In this document: piece after piece, positions 1 through 6,151 of the stretch
Layout of the letters: every line of letters begins with the position of its first letter
How positions within the stretch are numbered: position 1 is the first letter of the stretch
Assembly (NCBI GenBank): GCA_003538495.1
Contig: DPSD01000316.1
Span: forward strand, 1 to 13,948
Direction of reading: 5' to 3'
From: Accumulibacter sp.
Lineage (GTDB): Bacteria > Pseudomonadota > Gammaproteobacteria > Burkholderiales > Rhodocyclaceae
Length of the DNA: 13,948 nucleotides
Program-made: the position numbers and the translations under genes
The notes under the pieces: model-generated
Seen by the model: the letters and a program-made list of their open reading frames with translations, nothing else
Told to the model about the DNA's origin: nothing
Database searches by the model: none

Positions 1-591
1 GTGTTTGAATGGTCGGCGACGGCCGCGACCAGCTTTGCCTTGATCGCTGCCGCCGAAATCGGCGACAAGAGCCAGTTGGTGTGCATGACGCTGGCGTCCC
101 GGCATCGGCCGATGCCGGTGATGCTTGGCGCGCTGGCCGCCTTTGCCGTGCTCAACACCCTGGCCGTGGTCTTCGGCGTGGCGATCGCCAGTTGGTTGCC
201 GGCCTACGTGGTCGGCACGATCGTCGCCATCCTGTTTGCGACATTTGGCGTCCATGCCTTGCGTACCACCGATGACGGCGACGATGAAGAGCTTGTCGAG
301 AAAAGTGGGCACGGCATCTTTTTCACCACCTTCGCCTTGTTGACTGTCGCCGAATTCGGCGACAAGACGCAGCTCGCGGTCGTAGCCTTGAGCAGCACGC
401 ACGCGCCAGCGGCGGTCTGGCTCGGGGCGACGGTAGCGCTGGCGGCCACCTCCGCGCTGGGGATTCTGGCTGGTCGCACCATCCTGCAGCGGATCCCGCT
501 GGTGCTGCTGCATCGGCTCAGTGGCGCCTTCTTCCTGCTCCTGGCGCTGGTCGCCGCGTGGCAGGCCTACGCCGCGTACAGCGGGGTGTAG
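1..591 (+). CDS. TMEM165/GDT1 (UPF0016) family cation/H+ antiporter
   Basis: 196-residue integral membrane protein of the GDT1/TMEM165 family, whose bacterial members export Mn2+ (and in eukaryotes exchange Ca2+/Mn2+ for H+) across the cytoplasmic membrane. Both family signature motifs E-x-G-D-K-[ST] are present, at residues 19-24 (EIGDKS) and 118-123 (EFGDKT), each inside a hydrophobic segment; this is the internal duplication expected of the family. About six hydrophobic helices are visible, with an acidic central loop (residues about 90-100, DDGDDEE) between the two halves, and the length is typical. The start is GTG at the first base of the window, so no ribosome site can be inspected and an upstream start cannot be excluded; the N-terminus before the first motif nevertheless looks complete. 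Ion specificity (Mn2+ favoured from the bacterial family) is inferred. Confidence 0.87.
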   Translation: MFEWSATAATSFALIAAAEIGDKSQLVCMTLASRHRPMPVMLGALAAFAVLNTLAVVFGVAIASWLPAYVVGTIVAILFATFGVHALRTTDDGDDEELVEKSGHGIFFTTFALLTVAEFGDKTQLAVVALSSTHAPAAVWLGATVALAATSALGILAGRTILQRIPLVLLHRLSGAFFLLLALVAAWQAYAAYSGV

Positions 592-954
592 GGCCCTCGT
601 CCTTCCTGGGTGTTCAGGCGATGAGCCATGGTCGGCACTGGAGTGGCACCGTCGGGCCATGGCGCCGGCTGGCGGTGGCGGTCACGCCAGGCCGGATGGC
701 GCTGGTCGCGAGCGACGGAGATCGCACATTCCACGGCGCCGAGCACTCCCGCCCGGACGTTGCACGCTTGTTGAAAGCCGCCACCGGCATGAATCGGGCC
801 AGATGGTCGTCGTTCAGCCACTTGTCCACCGACGGCGGCAGATAGTCGGTCTTGCGGTCTGCGACGATGAGGCTGGACATGCCATGACCCGGCTGCTCGA
901 CGAGTCATGACTTATCATATACGGCTCAAGGCGCAGGGGAAGTCCCGCAGGCTG
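592..954. other. 363-nt gene-poor stretch containing a transposase relic
   Basis: Between the GDT1-type gene and sodC no intact gene is supported. Several short overlapping open frames exist on both strands, but none has a convincing ribosome site or recognisable product apart from the transposase-like N-terminus listed separately at 779-880. No strong terminator hairpin was seen just after base 591. The stretch looks like the scar of a decayed insertion. Confidence 0.55.
779..880 (-). pseudogene. N-terminal relic of an IS1182-type transposase
   Basis: Reading leftward from an ATG at 880, the first 30 or so residues contain DRKTDYLPPSVDKWL followed by NDDHLARF. This matches the conserved N-terminus of IS1182-family (DUF772-type) transposases, commonly of the form Y-L-x-PPSV-x-W-L-x-x-x-HLARF. 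After HLARF the similarity stops; the frame runs on to 614 with arginine/serine-rich sequence unlike a transposase, ending at 88 residues where an intact enzyme would have several hundred. It is therefore a truncated remnant. I could not define the inverted repeats or the original ends. Family assignment is by motif memory, not by search. Confidence 0.6.
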
Positions 955-1476
955 CTAGCCGCCGATTACCCCGCACGCCACCCGGGCACCGCCGCCGCCG
1001 AGCGCAGCCGGGTGGTCCGAGTGATTGTCGCCGCCGGCGTGTACCATCAGCGAACGGTTGGCCACGTCTGAAAGCTTCAACCGTGGCGCCAGTACCGGGC
1101 TGGTGGCGCTGCCGTCGGCGGCAACGTAGAGCGCTGGCAGGTCGCCGAGATGCCCGTCCCCCCACGGTTCACCGTGCCGCTTGGTCCCCTGCGGATCCAG
1201 ATGGCCACCGGCCGCCAGCGCCGCGACCGACGCCCCGTCTTTTTCAGCCGGGGCACACGACGGATTCTGGTGCACATGAAAGCCGTGCAGGCCAGGCGCC
1301 AGGGCCTTGAGATTCGGATAGAAAGCGAGGCCATACGGCGTTTCAAGGATCCGCACCGTTCCCACGGCCGCGCCAACGCCCTTGGCGTCAGCCAGGTTCA
1401 AGGTGACGGTCGTCTCTGCGGCGCACGCCAGAGCAGGGAACACGATGCAGACTACAGCGGTGATCGAACGTTTCAT
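955..1476 (-). CDS. sodC: Periplasmic superoxide dismutase [Cu-Zn]
   Basis: 173-residue Cu,Zn superoxide dismutase that disproportionates superoxide to H2O2 and O2 in the periplasm. A Sec signal peptide covers residues 1-19 (hydrophobic core, then ACA-A cleavage). Copper ligands are visible as H67 and H69 (GFHVH), H92 (bridging, AGGHLDP) and H146; zinc ligands as H92, H101, H109 and D112 ([12 protein letters not shown]). The structural disulfide pair C74 and C168 is present, as is the C-terminal [12 protein letters not shown] signature. Length and ligand spacing agree with the E. coli SodC type. The ATG at 1476 is preceded by a good ribosome site. The gene is transcribed away from the YejM-like gene and towards the transposase relic, with no obvious operon partner. 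All catalytic residues appear intact. Confidence 0.95.
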   Translation of the reverse strand: MKRSITAVVCIVFPALACAAETTVTLNLADAKGVGAAVGTVRILETPYGLAFYPNLKALAPGLHGFHVHQNPSCAPAEKDGASVAALAAGGHLDPQGTKRHGEPWGDGHLGDLPALYVAADGSATSPVLAPRLKLSDVANRSLMVHAGGDNHSDHPAALGGGGARVACGVIGG

Positions 1477-1482
1477 GGGTCA

Positions 1483-1488
1483 CTCCTT
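1483..1488 (-). promoter_or_regulatory. Ribosome binding site of sodC
   Basis: On the minus strand AAGGAG lies 6 nt upstream of the sodC ATG (start at 1476). It supports this start, which is also the one giving a complete signal peptide. Confidence 0.8.
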
Positions 1489-1765
1489 GGGAGGAACGGG
1501 GTGGCAGGGCGGCGGCCAACGGTTGTCAGCCTTGTTGACCGACGACGGATGCCGGTCCGGAATTGGCCTGGCGTCAGGGGGTCGAGGGTCTGCCGCCGCG
1601 CCGACAGGGATTCAGCGTCAGTCCATGATAACCACTAGGCGAAGGCCAGGGCAAGGCCGCATCGGGCCGTGTGGACGGCGCCGGCAGTCCTCGCCACGGC
1701 AGATCACCGTGCGTCCCTCCCCCCGAGAGCGACGCCGACCAGGCGCCTCGCGTTGTGCGCCGGAC

Positions 1766-1797
1766 TTGATTACCACTTAAGGTTCCTCCCCTATACT
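1766..1797 (+). promoter_or_regulatory. Possible sigma70-type promoter for the YejM-like gene
   Basis: TTGATT (1766-1771) and TATACT (1792-1797) resemble -35 and -10 boxes. The 20-nt spacer is longer than the usual 17, so the -35 assignment is doubtful; the -10 element is the better half. Initiation a few bases downstream would leave a leader of about 25 nt before the GTG at 1829. Confidence 0.3.
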
Positions 1798-1816
1798 TGA
1801 GAATTTCGCATTCGGC

Positions 1817-1821
1817 AGAGG
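1817..1821 (+). promoter_or_regulatory. Ribosome binding site for the GTG start at 1829
   Basis: AGAGG sits 7 nt before GTG 1829 and decides that this non-ATG codon is the start of the YejM-like protein. The first predicted membrane helix begins only about a dozen residues after it. Confidence 0.6.
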
Positions 1822-1828
1822 TAAGCTG

Positions 1829-3712
1829 GTGACAACACCCATTCAACGCGCTCTGCGGTACTACTACGTGGTGCTGTTCAGCCTGCTGTGCCTGCTCCTG
1901 GTGCAGTTCTGGCCATACATCGAGGCGTCTCAGGCGAGCGTCTACCTGTTCGCGACGCTCTCCGTGCTGGGCTATGCGACGATGTTCGTGTCGCCGGTGA
2001 TCGTGATCGGCGAATTGCTGGAACTCTTCGTTCGTCCCCGCGGCGACGAGGTGCCCAGATGGAAGCTGGCGCTGGTCTACGGGGGCGTCTGGCTGGTCAG
2101 CCTGATCGTCGTGCTGGTGGGGTACACCGACTTGCAGTTGTTCAAGCTGTACGAATACCACTTCAACGCCTTCGTCTGGAACCTGCTGACCACGCCGGGT
2201 GGCCTGGCGGCGCTCGGTGCAACCGAGGAGACGACGTACACCGTCGCCGGCGTGGTCGTGCTGGCGGCAATCCTGCTGGCGGCCATGCTGAGGGTTATCC
2301 ACCGGTTCGCGGCCCGATCGCGGCAGGGGCATGTGTCCCGGCGAAGGGGGCTGGCGGTAGTCGGCCTGCTGCTGACGTCTCTGGGCGTGGTCCAGGGTGT
2401 CTATGCCTTCAGCTCCTACACCGGCCAGGAGGAATACCTGCAGGCAGCATCGGTGCTGCCCTTTCATGTGAATACCAGCGCCACAGGCCTGCTGCGCCGA
2501 CTGGGCGTGGTGCAGGCAGAAAAAAGCAACTCCCTCTCCCTTGCCAAGGGAAAAGTCAACTACCCGCTGCAGGCGATCACCACCAGGCCGCTGGAGAAGT
2601 ACCCGAACATTATCTGGCTGACCGCTGAATCGTTTCGTTGGGACCTGTTCAACGCCGAGGTCACGCCGAATCTGTGGGCCTTCGCCAACAAGGCGATGAG
2701 CTTCAAGCGTCACTATAGCGGCGGCAACCGCACGCGCATGGGGATGTTCTCAATGTTCTACGGACTGCACGCGCCGTATTGGTACGCGTTTCAGACGCAG
2801 CGCGTGCGGCCGGTGCTGATGGACCTGCTGATCGACAAGGGCTACCAGTTTTCGCTGCGCACCAGCCAGAGCTTCACCTATCCCGAACTGAACGACACCG
2901 TATTTGCCGACATGCCCGAAGGCACCCTGATGCAGGCGCTGAACGAGAGCGAGCCGTGGCGCTGCGATCAGCAGAACGTCGACCACATGCTCGCCGAACT
3001 GGCGCATTTCGAGGCCGGCAAGCCGCGATTCATGTTCATGTTCTTCGAGTCGACGCACGCCCCGTACACCTTTCCCGAGTCGGCGGTCATTCGGCCCGGC
3101 TATCAGCAGGTGATGAACTACGCGAAACTCGATCTGATGAAAGACGCCGACGCGATCCACCGGCGTTACGTCAACGCCGCTCATCATGTGGACCGGCAGG
3201 TCGGGCGGATCCTCGACTACCTCGAGGAGCACCACATGCTCGACAGCACCATCGTCCTGTTCACCGGCGACCACGGCGAAGAGTTCATGGAAAACGGTCA
3301 TTGGGGGCACGGACACGGCAACTATTTCCCCGAACAGCAGATTCGCGTCCCGCTGGTGCTGAGCATCCCCGGCTACCGGGCGCAGTCCTTCGACCACGTG
3401 ACCTCGCACCTGCAGATTCCGAAAACGCTGATGACCTATCTGGGCACGTCCACTCCGGCGGAAGCCTATACCCTGGCCGGGGATCTTTTCCAGAGCGAGG
3501 ATTTCCTGGTCCTTGGCAACTACAACTATCTGGGAATCAAGAACGGCGACAGCAAGCTCGTCTTCCCCTTCACGGGCAGCGAGTTCTTCCGGTACGACGT
3601 TTACGATGCGCTGGACAAGAGACTGCCCAGGAACGAGCGGCAGGAGGTCGTCGACGCCAGCAAGTCCGTGCTCGATCGGGTTGTCACAGAGAATCGCCGG
3701 TTCGTTCAGTAG
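1829..3712 (+). CDS. YejM/PbgA-like inner-membrane sulfatase-fold protein
   Basis: 627-residue protein with two parts. Residues 1 to about 200 contain five hydrophobic helices (about 12-32, 36-62, 78-98, 135-155, 172-195), as in the DUF3413 membrane domain of YejM/PbgA. Residues about 257-610 form a periplasmic alkaline-phosphatase/sulfatase-fold domain. Signature stretches include PNIIWLTAES, YSGGNRTRMGMF-x-MFYG, FTGDHGEE and HWGHGHGN. The order of segments and the C-terminus (E-x-RRFV, compare ExRFIAN in E. coli) follow YejM, which monitors LPS and controls LpxC turnover through LapB/FtsH in enterobacteria. Unlike E. coli YejM, whose metal site is degenerate, this protein keeps likely metal or nucleophile residues E267, T302, D481-H482 and H494/H496, so it could be an active phosphatase or phospho-headgroup transferase. 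It stands alone between sodC and the convergent c-di-GMP gene. Fold is certain; physiological role is inferred. Confidence 0.82.
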   Translation: MTTPIQRALRYYYVVLFSLLCLLLVQFWPYIEASQASVYLFATLSVLGYATMFVSPVIVIGELLELFVRPRGDEVPRWKLALVYGGVWLVSLIVVLVGYTDLQLFKLYEYHFNAFVWNLLTTPGGLAALGATEETTYTVAGVVVLAAILLAAMLRVIHRFAARSRQGHVSRRRGLAVVGLLLTSLGVVQGVYAFSSYTGQEEYLQAASVLPFHVNTSATGLLRRLGVVQAEKSNSLSLAKGKVNYPLQAITTRPLEKYPNIIWLTAESFRWDLFNAEVTPNLWAFANKAMSFKRHYSGGNRTRMGMFSMFYGLHAPYWYAFQTQRVRPVLMDLLIDKGYQFSLRTSQSFTYPELNDTVFADMPEGTLMQALNESEPWRCDQQNVDHMLAELAHFEAGKPRFMFMFFESTHAPYTFPESAVIRPGYQQVMNYAKLDLMKDADAIHRRYVNAAHHVDRQVGRILDYLEEHHMLDSTIVLFTGDHGEEFMENGHWGHGHGNYFPEQQIRVPLVLSIPGYRAQSFDHVTSHLQIPKTLMTYLGTSTPAEAYTLAGDLFQSEDFLVLGNYNYLGIKNGDSKLVFPFTGSEFFRYDVYDALDKRLPRNERQEVVDASKSVLDRVVTENRRFVQ

Positions 3713-3908
3713 GACGTTCAGCGATCAGAGCGGAGCGTTTTCCGATCAGCCCTTGCTGGCAGGGTCGCCATTTGCCTGGTGCGTGCCGGTGTGGTGATTT
3801 CGCTGCTTTCCACGGCACCGCCCAGCCCGGCCGGTTGCGCGCCTCCTTCGGTTTCCCAGCTGTGGCCCAGTTGTTTCCGTGCGCGGCAAAGTCCCGGCGC
3901 GACTATCC

Positions 3909-3934
3909 TGCGTTCGCTCAGACAGGCGAATGCG
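3909..3934. terminator. Hairpin at the 3' end of the GGDEF-EAL gene
   Basis: TGCGTTCGC (3909-3917) can pair with GCGAATGCG (3926-3934) over nine positions, two of them G-U, with an 8-nt loop that contains the stop codon of the minus-strand gene. No T-tract follows on either strand, so a classical rho-independent terminator is not demonstrated. Its place between two convergent genes suggests a 3'-end or transcript-stabilising structure. Confidence 0.3.
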
Positions 3935-6113
3935 GGCGGCAGGGGAAGGCGCTGGTGGTCAGGAAAGCCTCGAATTCGGCGGCCGGCAGCGGTCGGCTGA
4001 ACAGGAAGCCCTGCATGTCGTCACAGGCCATGCCGCTGAGCATTTGCCGCTGCGCTTCGGTCTCCACGCCCTCGGCCAGAACCCGCAGGCCGAAGCTGCG
4101 GGCGATGCACGCAATGGCGTGGATGATTGCGTTCGAGCTGTCATGGTGCGGGTTCAGGTCGCGAACGAATGACTGGTCGATCTTGATGCTGTTGATCGGG
4201 AAACGACGCAGATAGTTGAGCGACGAGTAGCGGGTGCCAAAGTCGTCGATCGACACGCGCAGGCCGCCGTTCCGCAGTTGCCTGACCATGTCGATGTTCT
4301 TTTCAGCATCTTTCATCAGCAGGTTCTCGGTAATCTCGATGTCGATCGCATCGGCCGGGAGGGCATGCGAGTCGATCAGCTGCAGCAGTCGTTCGGGCAG
4401 TCCGGCGCGGTCGAACTCCTTTGGCGAGAGGTTGATCGCCAGTTGCAGGCCGGTAAAGCCCTTGCTGCGCCATTCTGCCAGCTGGCTGAGGGCCCGTTGC
4501 AGTACCCAGTCGCCGAGGTCGACGATCATTCCGGTTTCTTCGGCGAGCGGGACGAAGGCGTCCGGCGCCAGCAGCCCGTGCCGGGGGTGGTGCCAGCGGA
4601 CCAGCGCTTCCATCCCGACCGTCAGTCCCTGCCGATGGTTGATCTGCGGCTGATAGTAGAGCTCGAACTGGTCGCCGCTTTCCAGCGCCAGGCGCAGATC
4701 GCTCTCGAGCGTGATGCGCATGCTGTGGCCGTTGTTCATTTCCGGATGGAATTGGAGATAGCCGTTCTTGCCGCGTCCCTTGATCTGGTACATCGCAATA
4801 TCCGCGTTGCGCAGGAGAATTTCCGGGCTGTCGCCATCGTCCGGGAAGAGCGAAATGCCGACACTGGCGGTAGTATAGAAATCGAGTCCGGCGATCCTGA
4901 ACGGCTGCTTGAGCTCGCCGAGCATCTTGGCGGCGATGGTGGCCGCATCGTCACCGCTGCTCAGGTCGGGGAGCAGGACGGTGAACTCGTCGCCACCCTG
5001 GCGAGCCAGCGTGTCGCCGGAGCGCAGGCAGGCACGGGTCCGCTCGGCGAAGCCTTTGAGCAGTTCGTCACCTTCGTGATGACCGTAGGTGTCATTGACC
5101 AACTTGAAGCGATCGATGTCGATGAACATCACGGCCAGCCGCTTGCCGTTCCTTTTCGCCTGCCTCAGGGCAATCCCCAGTCGATCCTTGAACAGGATAC
5201 GGTTGGGCAGCCCGGTGAGGAGATCGTGAAAAGCCTGGAAGGCGATGGTCTCCTCGGCCTTCTTGCGGTCGGTGATGTCGCGGGCGACGCCCGAGGTGCC
5301 AATGAAGTGCTGCGTCGCGGGCCCTTCATTGGCGGCGTAAAGGCCTTGCGAGCTGAGGATGGTGACAATCGTCCGGTTCTCGAAATGCCGGACCCCCTGA
5401 GTCTTCGTCTCCAGGCGGATTTCGACGTTGGTGCTCGCCCGGTCGCCGATCCGGCGTTCATTGAAAGCGAAGCGCGCGTGCTCCAGGTCGTCGGGATGAA
5501 CGATCAGCGAATAGTGCTTGCCGAGCAGTTCATCCGGCAGGTATCCGAGCAGCGCTTCGACCCGGCTGTTGACGAAAATGAAACAGCCGTTTCTGTCGAG
5601 GGTATAGATGATGTCTGGCGACTGCTCCACCAGGAAGCGGTGCAAGCGTTCCGAGTGCTCGAGCTGAACGGTCATCAGCGCGTGTTCACGTTCGATCCGG
5701 CGGCGGCGCTCGACGCGGTCGACGGTATCGATCAGTTCCTGCGGATTGCCGTTCTTGCGAATGAACTCGAACGCGCCGTGACGCAGGGCACGGATCGCCG
5801 AGTCGATCGATTCGTCGCCACTGAAGACGATTACGGCCGTCGGGACGTGCTTGTGCACCATCCATTCCATGATTTCGAGCCCGTCGATGTCGGGTAGATT
5901 GAGATCAAGGATCACGATGTCGACATCGCGGCTCTCCAGCCGGCGGAGGGCTTCGATGCCGGTACCACACTCCTCGATGCAGCGCCCCTTGGCCGCGAGC
6001 AGCTGCCGGTAGGCGGCCCTGATTCGTTCCTCGTCGTCGACGATCAGGATCCTGACTCTGCCCGGTGGCTCCAGTCTCTGCGGCAAGAACTCGACGTTCG
6101 CTATGGCCTTCAT
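3918..6113 (-). CDS. Response regulator with PAS, GGDEF and EAL domains (c-di-GMP synthesis/hydrolysis)
   Basis: 731-residue cytoplasmic regulator. REC domain, residues about 18-135: acidic pocket D26-D27, phospho-acceptor D70, S98 and K120. A charged coiled-coil-like linker (about 132-157) leads to a PAS domain (about 157-285, ending in the typical DITDRKKAEE). The GGDEF domain carries an intact GGDEF motif at 373-377 and an RxxD inhibitory site (RSGD) five residues before it. The EAL domain has E502-A503-L504, NLSPKEF, ITEN, D623-D624 (DDFGTRYSS), IKIDQSFV and AEGVET, so all metal and catalytic residues look present. Both diguanylate cyclase and phosphodiesterase activities are thus possible. 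An open frame extends upstream to 6500, but it is arginine/proline-rich and lies antisense-like within the kinase gene; the ATG at 6113 has a ribosome site and lies 38 nt after the kinase stop. Likely partner of the adjacent kinase. Confidence 0.93.
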   Translation of the reverse strand: MKAIANVEFLPQRLEPPGRVRILIVDDEERIRAAYRQLLAAKGRCIEECGTGIEALRRLESRDVDIVILDLNLPDIDGLEIMEWMVHKHVPTAVIVFSGDESIDSAIRALRHGAFEFIRKNGNPQELIDTVDRVERRRRIEREHALMTVQLEHSERLHRFLVEQSPDIIYTLDRNGCFIFVNSRVEALLGYLPDELLGKHYSLIVHPDDLEHARFAFNERRIGDRASTNVEIRLETKTQGVRHFENRTIVTILSSQGLYAANEGPATQHFIGTSGVARDITDRKKAEETIAFQAFHDLLTGLPNRILFKDRLGIALRQAKRNGKRLAVMFIDIDRFKLVNDTYGHHEGDELLKGFAERTRACLRSGDTLARQGGDEFTVLLPDLSSGDDAATIAAKMLGELKQPFRIAGLDFYTTASVGISLFPDDGDSPEILLRNADIAMYQIKGRGKNGYLQFHPEMNNGHSMRITLESDLRLALESGDQFELYYQPQINHRQGLTVGMEALVRWHHPRHGLLAPDAFVPLAEETGMIVDLGDWVLQRALSQLAEWRSKGFTGLQLAINLSPKEFDRAGLPERLLQLIDSHALPADAIDIEITENLLMKDAEKNIDMVRQLRNGGLRVSIDDFGTRYSSLNYLRRFPINSIKIDQSFVRDLNPHHDSSNAIIHAIACIARSFGLRVLAEGVETEAQRQMLSGMACDDMQGFLFSRPLPAAEFEAFLTTSAFPCRPHSPV

Positions 6114-6118
6114 CGGTA

Positions 6119-6123
6119 CTCCT
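6119..6123 (-). promoter_or_regulatory. Ribosome binding site of the REC-PAS-GGDEF-EAL gene
   Basis: AGGAG on the minus strand, 5 nt before the ATG at 6113. It fixes the start and rules out the 129-residue upstream extension of the open frame. Confidence 0.75.
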
Positions 6124-6151
6124 GACTCGTGTTCGGCGATGAGATCGTCTT

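Larger units (their letters stand above)
1477..1828. promoter_or_regulatory. Divergent intergenic region sodC / YejM-like gene
   Basis: About 350 nt without a supported gene separate the two divergent starts. It must carry the promoters for both. A long minus-strand open frame enters it from inside the YejM-like gene but is an antisense shadow. Apart from the sodC ribosome site and the weak promoter-like pair near 1766-1797, I see no operator, riboswitch or repeat that I can defend. Confidence 0.5.

Noticed and set aside
1574..2713. 379-codon minus-strand open frame across the sodC/YejM-like intergenic region
   Set aside because: Mostly antisense to the YejM-like membrane domain, with Gln/Arg/His-rich translation and no start signal.
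4278..5897. 539-codon plus-strand open frame opposite the GGDEF-EAL gene
   Set aside because: It is the antisense of a gene with complete REC, PAS, GGDEF and EAL motifs; long antisense frames are common in high-GC DNA, and its translation shows no recognisable domain.
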